Source: Trichosphaerium sp. ATCC 40318 (taxonomy: Eukaryota > Discosea > Flabellinia > Trichosidae). Taken from it: a stretch of DNA of 64,000 nucleotides. A model generated the notes under the pieces. It had not been told where the DNA came from, ran no database searches, and saw only the letters and a list, made by a program, of their open reading frames with translations. The DNA lies in contig JALMLS010000612.1 in the NCBI GenBank assembly GCA_038496445.1, forward strand, positions 434,001 to 498,000, read 5' to 3'. A program made the position numbers and the translations under genes. Position 1 is the stretch's first letter. The number at the start of each line of letters is the position of its first letter. This document shows positions 10,902-24,128 of the stretch, in pieces.

Positions 10902-11810
10902 CTAGCTCCACCTAACTGGACGTTCTACACATTTAATACCCAATGACTCAATACCTTTACGTGTTATATCACAATACTCACCAATTTCAACAACCTTGAG
11001 CGACTTCATATACTTCAAACATTCATCTGTAATAGTAACATAATGTGATACAACTAATTCTTCAAGGTTTACTAGTCTCTTCATACCTTCATCTGTAACG
11101 TCGAATAAACGAGCAAGTACTAGGTTTTTGACATTTTTCAACTCGACGATACCTGCATCTGTTATATCTCCGCTTACCTGAACCGTATGGACATTTGCGA
11201 GGTGTCTAAGCCATGAATCTTTTGCGTGCCACACTGTAATCTTATGTACACCCTTGAGTGCTTCTATACCTTTAATAGTGACGCGATCACAACCAGCAAT
11301 GTCTATTGTATGTACATCTTTTAACTCTTTCAAGCCTTCATCAGTTACGCCCTTACAATTAGATAATAGAATCGTGTGAACGCTTCGTAGCGACTTTAAT
11401 GTAACGTCTGATATTTCTGCTCCGCAAAGGCTTATCTTATGAATAGAGTGTTTACCACCTTGAAGTAGCGACACCATTGCTTTATCTGCGTTGCTTATAG
11501 CGTCTAGATTTACTGTATGTATGCCATAAAGGCAAGCCAAGTCGCTATCAGTTACCTTATAACCAGCACAGCTGAATTCAGTGTTTTTTAGCAACGGGCT
11601 ACCCTTTAGAAAGCGACAATCCGACGCTACTTTGTCTCGTTTCAATTTTATAAATCCAAAGCCGATATTACCACGTATGATGTTGTTAAAACGTCGAGAG
11701 ACTACAGTAGACGCTATAAGCTGTTTTTTGTTCAAATACAGTAGAATGCACGTTAATATCTCTGGTGGTAAGCACTGGGTCGAAAGAACTTGTCCCCCTG
11801 CTTCGGACAT
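10902..11810 (-). CDS. F-box protein with VHT-type leucine-rich repeats
   Basis: A single uninterrupted frame of 302 codons. Residues about 14-60 form an F-box (CLPPEILTCILLYLNKKQLI, then VVSRRFNNIIRG), which would bind Skp1 in an SCF ubiquitin ligase. The rest is roughly nine leucine-rich repeats of the AMN1/cysteine type, for example ALKGVHKITV, ELKDVHTIDIAGCDRVT and ITDECLKYMKSL. It is the intact relative of the gene at about 2151-3524 and shares the almost invariant Val-His-Thr in each strand. Substrate unknown. Start and stop are both clear; no intron is needed. Confidence 0.9.
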   Translation of the reverse strand: MSEAGGQVLSTQCLPPEILTCILLYLNKKQLIASTVVSRRFNNIIRGNIGFGFIKLKRDKVASDCRFLKGSPLLKNTEFSCAGYKVTDSDLACLYGIHTVNLDAISNADKAMVSLLQGGKHSIHKISLCGAEISDVTLKSLRSVHTILLSNCKGVTDEGLKELKDVHTIDIAGCDRVTIKGIEALKGVHKITVWHAKDSWLRHLANVHTVQVSGDITDAGIVELKNVKNLVLARLFDVTDEGMKRLVNLEELVVSHYVTITDECLKYMKSLKVVEIGEYCDITRKGIESLGIKCVERPVRWS

Positions 11811-12104
11811 AGTGCAATTGTGTTTGACGTGTTTTGACTACTATCTATTTTTATCGCAAGGACAGTAACGGGTGGGTAAAAAAACTTCCGGATTTTGCCT
11901 TTCCGCAGAAAACTGCTCATCAGGAACTAAGTGGTCTAGAGTTTTGAAGTCTTGATACCTATTACCGGAATGGTTGACAAAATCACGTCAAAAGATTGTT
12001 ATATGCACTTGGTATTGCGTTTGTACAAAGTGCACGACTGGTTACTTCATGGCAATTCTGAATTGTTTTTGTTTATTGTACTTTTTTTTTGTTGAATTGA
12101 GTTT

Positions 12105-14830
12105 TTACTTTAAACCAGTTGGTTCATCAATGATATCCTCGATTAAAGGAGTATTATCGTTAATGGACTCCCATACTTTTAATCTACCTTCTGCAGCTAC
12201 TTTTTCACATTTAATCAAAGCCTCAATTGCTTTCCGCAAATCTTTTTGAAACTGTTAAAAAAAACATTATAAAACAGAACATACCTGCGTCTCTTTCTTT
12301 CTGTGTTATCTCAATAGATTTCTTACATGCTTCTGTGCGAGTAGTTACATCTTTTGTAGGCGTATAATTACCCTTATTGTAAGTACTAGCATCGCTAAAA
12401 TCGTATGTAACAATAGCCGCATCGCCCTTCAAAAAAAAAGTGAGAAAAAAAAAATGTCAAAAAAAAAGACTCGATTCTTCGTACTTGTTCTGTATCAAAT
12501 ATCAATTCATCTCTAGCAGCAAGCATCTCTTCTACGGATCTTACATTTCTAATCCAATATTCTATTATTGAATTGAACTGAAGACTGAAATGTGTTCCAG
12601 AATTGTCGTATGCCCTGCGCTTGTTTGAGACGAAAAAGAACATGCAGAAAAGAAAAGAAAAAAAAGGTGATCATGGCCTATGCCTACGTACCGTGACAGT
12701 ACGTCAATATGCTCACGGACACTATTTATTGTCTTTAGATAATCGTCAGGATCACTAAGGAAAAGCCTTGCTTGATGATCTTGCTCTGTACGCCCAAAGT
12801 CTCCCATTACAGATTTCAAGCTCATAATCAAAACAGATAGCTCTACAGTAATCGCTTTAGTGTTTTATGTCACATCCCTTTAAAATAAAACTTCGTTGTT
12901 GTTATGTACGTACCCATATACCCTACAGCAATATCGCGTCCATGATAGAATATTTTTGAATGTGTCTTCTGAGTGTGATGTTGATTTTTTCTGTATTCTG
13001 TTGTCCATTCTTCTTTTTCTTTTACATACACTGTTTTTGACGATAATCTCTTCATTTTATCCATAAATGACCCTGTTCTCTTTAATGGTTTTTGTTCCTC
13101 TGATTCATCAGATAACGGTTGTGTAGGAGGTGGTTGGGAAGCAGCTTTTTTAATACTTTCCAGATCAAACTCCTAAGTATACAAAATGTTAGTTTTTTCT
13201 TTTATCATTATCTGATATTATAGTTATGACATACGTCTAACTCTACAAACATTTTAAGTATATTATCTTGACAAATAATTTCATGTGAGAAACACTTGTT
13301 CAAGAAAATCTCAAGTCCTTCTTTTCGGTACCTAAACAAATTGTTATGAAATTTTTTTCAAATCAAATTCATCTTTTGACTCTTTTCTGACGTACTCCAA
13401 GAAGTTCGGCTCAAACCTCGATGTGAAATAATTGAATGATTTTTGTGGTATATTTGGTACTACTATATCAACGTATCTACAAAACTGTGAGAAGATGCCA
13501 CGTGTAGTTTAAAATATTCCTTCGTACGTTTTTATTAAATGTGCTCTTAAACTTTTAAATTGATTGTAACGTCTCACAACATGAATCGGACAACTTTTGA
13601 CACCTGTTTTAGGCTCTACAGTGAATCGTATATATGGTTTGATGCCACCAACTCTCTCTGCACCAATTACACAAACAGGTAATTGCAACTTTTTTTCAAA
13701 GAGAAAGTGTTAGTTTCAAAAAGAAAGTATATTGTTACGCTACCTTTTTAATTTCCCATCTATCTTGAGCAGAAGGTATATCCAATTCCGCACAATCAGT
13801 ATCAAGCCATACTTTACTATCGGGTGTAGGCAACGGTTCATACTTCATTGGACTATCTGCAAAAAAATCAACAAAAACTAACCAAACCCTTTCCATTCTC
13901 ATAAATTTACTGCACGTGATCTATTTCTAAAGTTGTTGCGCTGTGTTTTTGATAGACAAATGAATGGGCTAAAATAAATAAACAACGAAATTAGCACGTA
14001 CCTTTGACTACAGGCTTTACAAAATCACTTGCAGGCGTATCAACATTTTCACGTTCATTCTCTTCAATTGCCTTTATAACTTCAGGAGCGGTTGAAACAA
14101 CATTCTCTTCTTCATTGACTGTCTGTGTAGGTGGTTCTATAGACTGAGGTTCCTCAAAATCATGTCCGTCAGCCGAGATTGTCGACTTTTCTGGGTCGTT
14201 GTCATTTTCTTCTTCTTGCTCTTCTTGTTCTTCCTCATTTTCTTTGGGAGGTTCCTCCTCAACAATGTCTGAATAAAGCTGTCCATTTGGATCTATAAGG
14301 ATACCGTCCAAAGACACCAATTGGTTTGGTCTACCTGGTGTCACGGGATCAATATAGTTTGTATTTAAAGTGTCTACGTACTTTCCCAAAGCTTTTTAAC
14401 GTCTTCGCGGTAGTTTTGCGTTTGGGTGATTGGATTGCCTGTTAACACAAGGTGTACAAGTTTTGGCGCGGCGAGGAGCCCTTTTGACGCATGTAAGTGG
14501 GTTTGTAAAGTTTTCGTTGGAATTGTTCTTGTGATACCTTTTAGCTGTCTAACGAATTTGAGGTTATTATTTGATAGGTCTATACACTCCAAACCCTAAA
14601 TGATGACATGTTGACACTAAAACAGCGAATAGTTTAAAATACGCACTTTGAACTTGGCAAATGATGCTATTTCATCTATATTTTTGTTTGTAATGAAAAG
14701 TTTACGAGCCTGTAAAACTGTTACGCCAAAAATTAGGAAAGAGGGAGCAAACCTTCGTAATATCAACTGATCGCACTTGTGTAGTGTTTGTTAGTTTTGA
14801 TCTACAGTTTTCGAACGTCAACTTTACCAT
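12105..14830 (-). CDS. Sorting nexin with N-terminal leucine-rich repeats (LRR-PX-BAR)
   Basis: About ten exons. It starts at ATG of MVKLTFENCRSKL and first shows an SDS22-type LRR segment (GLECIDLSNNNLKFVRQL; LVHLVLTGNPIT). A long acidic linker follows (Glu-rich, about residues 160-250), then a PX domain with LPVCVIGAERVGGIKPYIRF and the phosphoinositide-binding RRYNQFKSLRAHLIKTY. The C-terminal half is a BAR-type helical region marked by MGDFGRTEQDHQARLF and RDAGMFQKDLRKAIEAL. PX-BAR proteins bind PI3P and curve endosomal membranes. An LRR front end is unusual for a sorting nexin. The frame is kept across all introns I checked; C-terminal end is EPTGLK. Confidence 0.8.
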
Positions 14831-14959
14831 CGTGCGTCTATGGCCCTAGAAGAGGCGCGAAGCTACTATGGTACCACTATACCCTATCCAAAAACTTTTT
14901 AGCTTAGCACAGCTCAGACTTAACATAATTTCATTTATTGCTCATCCAAAACAACCGCT

Positions 14960-15238
14960 ATGAACACAAAAGTACTCCTCTGTCTATTTGCCTTGGCCTT
15001 CGTCGCCGCTGTCGCTACTGCTGAGAATGCAGATGCACAACCAGAAGCTGAACCAGCCTCACCTCAAACAACAGAAACAAAAGAAGTAAAGAAAGAAGAA
15101 GGTGGTTTTATCGACTGGAAAAACCTTGCGGAACAATGCAGAAACTTACACAAAAACTCTTACGACCAAGTTAAACCAGCACTCGAGTACGCATGCAAGT
15201 GGTTGGAAGGAGAATCAAGCGCAAAAAAAGAGTTGTAA
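14960..15238 (+). CDS. Small secreted acidic protein, unrecognised
   Basis: A 92-codon intronless frame beginning with a strong signal peptide (MNTKVLLCLFALAFVAAVAT, cleavage likely after ATA). The mature part is Glu/Pro/Thr-rich at first and then carries WKNLAEQCRNLHKNSYDQVK and YACKWLEGE, with two cysteines that could pair. It is clearly secretory but I know no family. It lies in the 250-base gap region upstream of polyubiquitin's 3' end. Confidence 0.7.
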   Translation: MNTKVLLCLFALAFVAAVATAENADAQPEAEPASPQTTETKEVKKEEGGFIDWKNLAEQCRNLHKNSYDQVKPALEYACKWLEGESSAKKEL

Positions 15239-15618
15239 AAAATCGGTGACGTGGTACGTTTTCTTTGCTCCACCTTAGTCAACGCAAAGTAGTGACGTAT
15301 GATTTACGTACTAACACACTTCGTAGTGTGGCATTGACGTGCTCAGAAAAAAAAACGCGCCAGTAAACAAAAGACTGTAATAATATGTAGTGCAATACAG
15401 AAATTCGGCAAACAACATAGCTGTACCCTTTATTTATTTTTGTCTTTTTTTTCAAAAAATGAGTGTTGTCATTGTCGTTGTGACCTTAGTAGCGAGGAAA
15501 TCATCGTACCAGTGAGTTTCTTAATACAAGTAAAGTTTAGAAAAAAGAAAGTGAAAACTTGAGTTGACAGAATACAGGTTTTATTTCACAGTTGGCGATT
15601 TTAGCCAAGTATAATTAT
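15239..15618. other. 3' flanks of two convergent genes
   Basis: Between the secreted protein and the convergent polyubiquitin gene. It holds a run of T near 15450 and poly(A)-signal-like AATAA stretches. No gene seen. Confidence 0.4.
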
Positions 15619-17271
<1,653 letters not shown>

Positions 17272-19866
17272 TTAAATGTAAGCACGTTTTACGTCTCTCA
17301 AAGTAATTTGTTGGTGCCTTTGCTTGTGCTTCTTGTTTAGGCGTTCAAAACGATGCCATTCCCAGTTAAAGTCTGGTTCTAACTCCTCTAGAACGTGAGG
17401 CCAATATTTCATAAGACCTTCACCACCCATATTTTCAGTAACCTCAGTAAATGATATGCGATACCTAGTTGGCATGTAAGGCTACAAACATGAATGAAGT
17501 ACTGGAGGCCAGGAACTACAAAAACAGAAGTATGAGGTACCAGTCATCAGGTGCCATAATGCTATGTTGTTTTTTGACACTTTGTAGAAAAGCTATGCGA
17601 TTATCTTTTATTCTCCAGTATCCTCTAGGTGCGTGCCTGATGCGTAAATATGCTATAATGCAATTTTTTGGACGTACTTGAATCTGTGTAAAGACCAACT
17701 ATAGTTCGGGTAAGCACCTGAAAGACATGCGGCGAGAGAGTTTCCATACACTTTTCTAACCAAAAAGTGTCAATGATATGATTTCTCATAGAGTTGTACA
17801 GAATACTATCGCCTCCAAGTGTGATGATATCTCTATTCGTAACACTATACCAACCCGATAGATCTTTAATATTGTGTTCCTGTGCGACGTCATTCAACAT
17901 GCGACGCTGATTGTCAATACTTGACCAATAATTCATGGGAGCACAGCTAATAAAGCACTATTTTAGTATTTGTCTCTTCAAGTTTATGCACGTGATAACT
18001 ATGTGCTGCTACTCAAAACGCTGGAAAGCGTACGTGAACTTTCTTCCGTCCCATTCGTATGTAGAATAGATTGCTTGTAAGCAAGCAATAAGTGAATTAT
18101 TGTAATAGTCACCGAAATAGGAATTAGAAGTGGATGGTTTTAAAAGTTAACGTACAGTATTGTTCTTGCCCCGTTTACAAGTATATCTTCTTGACGTACG
18201 CTATACCAATCTTCCATGCATTTGAGGTGGAGGTTAGATGCAATAGTGTCCATCATAAGGCGTTGATGTGTAATATTATTCCAGAAGTTTTGAGGAGCTT
18301 TTCTGAAGTCGCTGAGCGTCTATTACCCTACTTACAGTGCGTACGTAAAAAGCCAAGGCTTCCATGTATATCTTGAATAGATTGAAGCCAAACACGTCGC
18401 CATATCGCGCCCATGCCTTTTTCTACGCCAAGTAAGTTGTGTATGCTGTTTTAACGTTTATGTAAATGGGTAAACTTTAAAACGGCCTCAAATAATGCCT
18501 GTGTTAGAGCTATACTTTATGGGCTGTCTAACTACCGCGTCGAATTGAATGTACGATATCTTGTACCAATCGTCCATGCATTTAACATCCAACCGCTTAG
18601 AAGCTTTTGAAACCGAGAGTTCGTCAGCCAATCTAAACAAACGTCACAATTTGACACAAGCCATAATCACGGTTTACAAATCTGTAGTAGCTCGTAATCT
18701 CATCTGGCGGCAATGGGAATTATCTTACTGTACTAGTTGCTGCAACAGGGTACATAGAATTACTGGCTTAGCAGCACTCGTTAAGTGCAAGCTTCATCAT
18801 GCTTTTTATTTACAGGTAAAGTACAGAGGCTCGCTTTGGTTTCATCTAAGCGGTTGATCCAACTAGTGGTTTGAATGCCTGTTTCGCGGACAGTATGAGC
18901 AATCTATAGACGCTTAGAGAGTAGGATCAAAAGAAAACTGTTACCTTTGGGCTGATTTCTTTTTCCTGTATTTGAACTTTTTCCAATCCCACTTAAAATG
19001 TTTGTACAGACTTTGAAGTGCCAATGGGAAGTAAGGAGTAATACCAGAGCCACCCAATAGATATAATTGATCGATAGAAACGTTATACCACGATGAAGGA
19101 TCGTTTATAGTAAGGGTATTTTCGACTGTCTTGAAGAATGTAACGATATTTGATTCTGTTTGCCAAAATCCACTTGGCTTAAAATTTTTTCGTCTAAAAG
19201 ATTGTAAGTGGGTATGATCATAAGGCACAAACTAACGTAAAAACAAAGGCCTCGCTTTCCCATTCAAATTCTGGATATATTGCTCGAAGTGCAGCATCTA
19301 GACTTCGATACCTATGGAGTTGTTTAATAAATGTTGAGATGGTACAAAATGCTTGCTTGGAAGATAGGATACTAGCGCCACCCATCCGCCGTGTATGTTT
19401 ATTTGACACATTGTACCAATCTGACAAGCTCTTTATATTCATTTCCTCTGCTAATTCATCAAATCTTTCCCTCTGGTTTGTAACAGTATGCCAAGAACCA
19501 TGAGGTGCACACCTTTAACAAAAAAAATTAAATCATGTGAGAAGTGTCAAAACGTACGGAAACCTCCAGAAGTGCCATTCGTGAGTGCAAAACGTTTCTT
19601 TTAACAAGCGAAACGTTGACGTACAACTAAAACAATAAGCTAACGGCGAGAATAGGTTTTCTTTTTTTCGAAAGCGCTTATGAGCGTTTATTTGGTCTCC
19701 TTGCGTAGTACCTTCGCTTAAAGTGCCTTCCTCCGGCTTTTATTACGTCGGTATGTGGTACTTTGTACCAATCATCTAGTACTTTAACGCCAAGGGTTTG
19801 CCCGATAATATTAAGCTCGAATACAGTATTTGGCAATACGGTTGCAGAAAAGGAGCGTGTAATCAT
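17272..19866 (-). CDS. Module-repeat protein without nuclease, possibly decaying
   Basis: About seven copies of the same module as at 1-1595, strung along many short exons: DDWYKVPHTDVIKAGG; SDWYNVSNKHTRRMGGASIL; FWQTESNIVTFFKTVE with SSWYNVSIDQLYLLGGSG; KCMDDWYKISYIQFDAV; FWNNITHQRLMMDTIASNL with EDWYSVRQEDI; YWSSIDNQRRMLNDVAQEH; and YWRIKDNRIAFLQSVKKQH with WYRISFTEVTENMGGEGL. It ends DVKRAYI plus stop at 17272 with no nuclease domain. The start may be the ATG at 19866, or further upstream, since 19970-20150 has a module-like frame (NQFAFVQKINQKLDL). Near 18385-18400 the fourth module needs a one-base frame change, which suggests decay or an assembly error. Confidence 0.65.
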
Positions 19867-20160
19867 TTTAATATCTTCACCAACGCATAGAATAAGTAAT
19901 GTAGTTATTTATGTTGGTAACTACACTCTCCCAACGGAAAAAACCCACAGGATTAATAAGTGAGAGCTGAAAAACCGCTTAAGTTTTGATAGCTGTTTGA
20001 TTGATTTCGTGTAGAAATGCTGATACTTTCTTCGCGAAAAGGTTTTCTCTAGGTTATAGTCTGTTAAAGCAGTGTAGTGTAAAGTACGCAAGTCCAATTT
20101 TTGATTGATTTTTTGAACGAAAGCGAATTGGTTTTTGTTGCAACAACGATTGGTAGCCAC

Positions 20161-20774
20161 TCAAGATTGGTACGTGTTCTTTTGGTATTTACCACAATTT
20201 TTATTTTTTGAATTGTGAATGCTTCAAATATGTTTCCCTCGAGTTATCTTTCAAGAGCAGCTTTGTCAACTGCTTGGAAAATAAAACTCGGATTTGACAA
20301 TCGCGAGTATAAATAATCAAAAACAAAACAAAAAATCTCAGCAGTAGCTGGCTGAGTTGGACGCCTGTATGATTTCCCGTCCCTAAAAGGTTACAGCAAA
20401 ACAAAAACATAAAAATAAGTGCAAAGTAAAATTGTTAGCAGCTATCGATGAGCTAAAAAGTTCAAGTGAAAACAATTGCACAAAAAAAAAAATTCAATTC
20501 TAACTACTTTTTTTCTCGTATTGATATTATCATGTCACATGCTTACTATTTTTGGTAATATTTCTAAATTTACGTATCAAAAAACCTCCTTATAAATACT
20601 ACTAGTACTGGTGAAGCGTGTAATGTTATCTTTCACTTTTTTGGCTAGTACTTCTAAAATGGGTGTTCTCACCAATATACTACTGTTATGTACTATAGTA
20701 CCAGATGATTTTATTTACAATGATTCTCAGTATGGGTAATGTACAGATGCTACAACTTTTCGATTGTTTTGTTT
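20161..20774. other. AT-rich intergenic region
   Basis: Roughly 600 bases with long A and T runs (for example around 20480-20520). Frames here look like chance. It separates the module-repeat gene from the ArfGAP gene. Confidence 0.4.
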
Positions 20775-21376
20775 TTAGTTAGTTATTTTTTCAGTGACTT
20801 TCTTCGATGCCCATTCCTTGTCCAAGTACTTTCTTTGAAAGAAGGAAAATTCTCTTCTATCTACACCCTTATCTCTAAGATTTGCTTCATAATAGGCATT
20901 AACATCAAGATTGCATGACGTCTCCATTCTACATAAGTGCTCTTCAACCCAACTTCCTTTAGTTGCACATTTTATAACTGAAACATGTACACCTAGGCAT
21001 CTATGCATACCAGCACATTGAACACATATAAGCGTTTTAAGAGATACAGAGGCCCATGTAGGATCTACAAGGACGTTAGAGCTAAATCAACTAAAAAGGT
21101 GAAAAAGTTCAAATAACGGATTATATCTACAAAAAAGTTTTTCGCCTACTTCATCTCGAATGAGACCTGTGTTGTGCCCGTTTATGATTTTTTGGTCACA
21201 ACAAAGTGCACTTACTCAAAACTGCGCTAAGTGTTGATGAAGGAGCAAGCTTTGACAAATAGCGTTTGCGTAGTTTATTGTATTGTTTACGTACTGGCTT
21301 TTTTGCAATCAGCACATTTGTCGTTTCCTGGAAGCTCCAATAACTTGGTTACGCGTTCCTTAATATCTACACTCAT
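20775..21376 (-). CDS. ArfGAP domain protein
   Basis: Two exons joined at about 21301/21064. Exon 1 starts MSVDIKERVTKLLELPGNDK and gives the first zinc pair CADC; exon 2 gives PTWASVSLKTLICVQCAGMH and RCLGVHVSVIK. Together they form the C4 zinc finger (CxxC-x16-CxxC) and the arginine of the Arf GTPase-activating domain, here the Arg in HRCLGVH. The downstream helices (LCRMETSCNLDVNAYYE) fit the family. At about 125 residues it is only the catalytic domain, without targeting parts. It should stimulate GTP hydrolysis on Arf at Golgi or endosomes. It is inserted between two module-repeat genes. Confidence 0.88.
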
Positions 21377-21483
21377 TTATTCAGACAGTTACGTTTAAAA
21401 GTGTGCTACACATATGTTGAAATACAAAGACTTTACTATACACAACTTTCTACTTATGGTGTTAAATCTCTTACAAGATATAT

Positions 21484-23383
21484 TCACATAACGGGTCTTT
21501 CTACATTTGCCCACATGACCGATGACCTGTTTCTGCGATTTATATCTAACGATGCGTCCATTGAGTCTTCTGAGTGATGTATCGCTTTGATCAATCCAGG
21601 TAATTGTTTTGATACAAGGGTTGCAATGTTGTGGTAACTAAGGTCCATCCAATATGGTACAACAATCAAATGAATGCCTTTTAGTAGAAATATTAGCGAC
21701 AGATGACACTTTTTAGACTAACCATTTTCTTGGCATAGCGTAGCCTTTTCTACATCTCTACTTGATGCAACTGAAGCTGGAAGTGCTGTTGCTGGTATGT
21801 CATAGTAATGTTGTTCACCTGAGGTTACAAGGTTAAGTACGAAGGCAAACACATAGTTGTTCTTACCTTGATATTCGAATGCAAGGTTAAATGCTGGAAC
21901 AAAAATGTCGAGATTGACAAGTCCTCCAGTCAAGTCACCAGTGCCAATAAATTGCTCTTCTTGTACAACAGTATTAGGAAATAACGCCTCAACACATTCA
22001 AGTAAAATCCTGGAGACGAAAACAAAAAATAAGTAAAATACGATAAGAATTATGTCACCTTTGTTTAGCTTTCTTGATGTGATGGGAAAACTCAACCCAC
22101 CTCCATTCATATTTTGGATATATTGTTTTGAGATTATAAGGATAGTACGAGAGCATCCCTTGTCCACCTCTTTCGCGTATTTGGCGAGAAGAGACACGAT
22201 ACCTTAACCAAAAAGTTAGGTCTATTTATCACTTTTGCTTACCATTCAGAAGGATTATTCAGGTGTAGAGACTTTGTCAAACGCTGTAAAAACTTTGTTT
22301 GATTTCTTTTACGTTTCCAGTATCCACTTGGTTTAGTGTCTCTAAAAAATCTGTCAACAAAAAAGACTTATTAAAATAGAAAGAGTTTGTCAAAAACAAC
22401 ATTTAACGGTTATAATAAATGCATATACACCCTCAACGTACACAGTTTTAAATTGGTGGTGTGGGTATAATTCCTTTAACGCAGTTATAACACTTCCATT
22501 GTACCTAAAGGTTATTTTTTAAATGATTTTGTCTTGTTGTTTTTAGTCTCAACGTACTTGCTAAGTGTGCTCTTTCCTCCATGTTGTATGTACAAACTTG
22601 CTGGTATCGTTACCATATCATCTAGCAACTTAATATTCATTATAGATCCAACTTCATCAAACACTTGACGCTGGTGCGACACATCATCCCAAAAACCCCA
22701 TCTTTAGATAATTTTAGTATGTTTTCAAACGTTTTTTTCCAACAGTCACGTGTACGTTTTATAGAAATTGTTCCATGGATGGCTGGGATACAATTCTTTG
22801 AGCATTTTGGAAACTGAACCTTGGTACCTGATAATAAACGTCAGTAGAGTATAATCTCTCAAAATCATACTTTTGACTGAAATTGGATCCGAATAGCCCC
22901 AAGACATCTTCACTGTGTATCCTGCTCCAATCGTCCATTATTTTAATACCTACTTCCATAGCCACATCATCTAAGATATCTCTTTGGTTTTCAGGGGAAC
23001 CTACAATATCAGCTGAACTACAACAAAGTCAGTACAAACAAAAAACAAATTCAAGATTCACCTGAACTTGTGAGCACGCCACTGTTGTTCAGGGTACACA
23101 ACAGACAGTAGTCTGAACAAGGAGAAGTTATATCTGCAGTTACAATAAAATCAATCTGATTAGTTGGTAGTCATTACCTTTCTGGTGGTACACCGTAGAT
23201 GTTATCACTTACATCTTTGAACGATTTTGTGTACCAGTCATCCATCATTTTGACACGCAATGTCGCTGATAGAGCATTTATAGACGCTTTTAATTGCTTT
23301 AGTTGGGTACTGGCATTTCGTGGATGGCTTGAAGCCGTTGAATGGAGGGATCTATTTCGTGATTAATTGTTAATTAACGGCAT
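21484..23383 (-). CDS. Module-repeat protein with intact-looking PD-(D/E)XK (Vsr-like) nuclease domain
   Basis: Many exons encode about five modules (for example VKMMDDWYTKSFKDVS; RLLSVVYPEQQWRAHKF; IKIMDDWSRIHSEDVL; FWDDVSHQRQVFDEVGSI; YWKRKRNQTKFLQRLTKSL with SEWYRVSSRQIRERGGQG and YPKYEWRWVEF), then the nuclease domain: VNLDIFVPAFNLAFEYQG, intron, EQHYYDI, a helix, LIVVPYWMDLSYHNIATL and stop at 21484. Asp, Glu and the Gln-His-Tyr box are all present, so this is the best candidate for an active member. The start at 23381-23383 requires a very short first intron of about 27 nt and is uncertain. Confidence 0.72.
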
Positions 23384-23719
23384 GTCGTGTATTAGTTTTT
23401 CTAGGCGTAGGGAAGTATAATAACTGCAGCTCGGCGATTTTACAAATCAAATACTAACAGGCGAATATATACACGTACGTTACTCTAAAACGCCCTGATG
23501 TACGTATACGACATTTTGTACAAGTTTTGGTAACTACTTGCGTTCTAACGCCCTGAACATTACTGTTAGTGATTATGCAGGCCAGCAAAACGTACAGAGT
23601 GTAACATTGTACGATCTGTTAGCCATTGCGCGTACGTTAAAATAAAATCACAAAGTGATGCTTACAACGCTTTGAGAGTAAAAAGCAACTTAAATACACT
23701 GTTTTTATTTAGACTTGTT
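23384..23719. other. Intergenic region, no gene recognised
   Basis: About 330 bases between the nuclease gene and the eS30-like gene. Several GTACG and ACGTAC words but no coherent frame. Confidence 0.35.
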
Positions 23720-23896
23720 TTACCATTTATTCGTAATTTTATTCAGTCTTTCTAACATCCATTCTCTTCTCCACTCACGCCTTACAAACTCATTATACCT
23801 CTTTCTTTTTGCAGCCCTTCCAAACTTCCCTCGTGGCTTGTCAAGCTTATAAATCTTTGGTGTTTGTCTTCTCACTTTTCCTGTACGAGATAGCAT
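23720..23896 (-). CDS. 40S ribosomal protein eS30-like
   Basis: From the ATG at 23894-23896 the frame gives 58 residues, the usual eS30 length. MLSRTGKVRRQTPKIYKLDK and GRAAKRKRYNEFVRR follow the eS30/FAU core (gly-lys-val-arg-x-gln-thr-pro-lys, then gly-arg-ala-lys-arg). The last 18 residues (WRREWMLERLNKITNKW) do not match the normal glycine/lysine tail, so either this copy is divergent or an intron begins at the GTAAGG after NEF. No ubiquitin-like leader is fused, unlike animal FAU. The frame is open further upstream, without ATG. Confidence 0.55.
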   Translation of the reverse strand: MLSRTGKVRRQTPKIYKLDKPRGKFGRAAKRKRYNEFVRREWRREWMLERLNKITNKW

Positions 23897-24128
23897 ATAA
23901 ACGAAAGCGCGGTGCGTCCGAGAGAAAGACGTGACAGGTGCTGAAAATTTGACAGTTTTCCATTTGCTTAAAGGGTACACAGAATCATTACGTGAAACTC
24001 AAATGGTCTGGTGTGGATGTCTAGTGCTGGAACCTATGCAAAAAAACCTGTAAAACGAGTGATCTCTGGTATCTTTCTTTTCAGTAGAACTTGTGGGCCT
24101 TATACATTTACATTTATTCTTTGTGGCA

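Noticed and set aside
18549-18857. 102-codon plus-strand frame
   Set aside because: Overlaps a minus-strand module (KCMDDWYKISY) that has family support.
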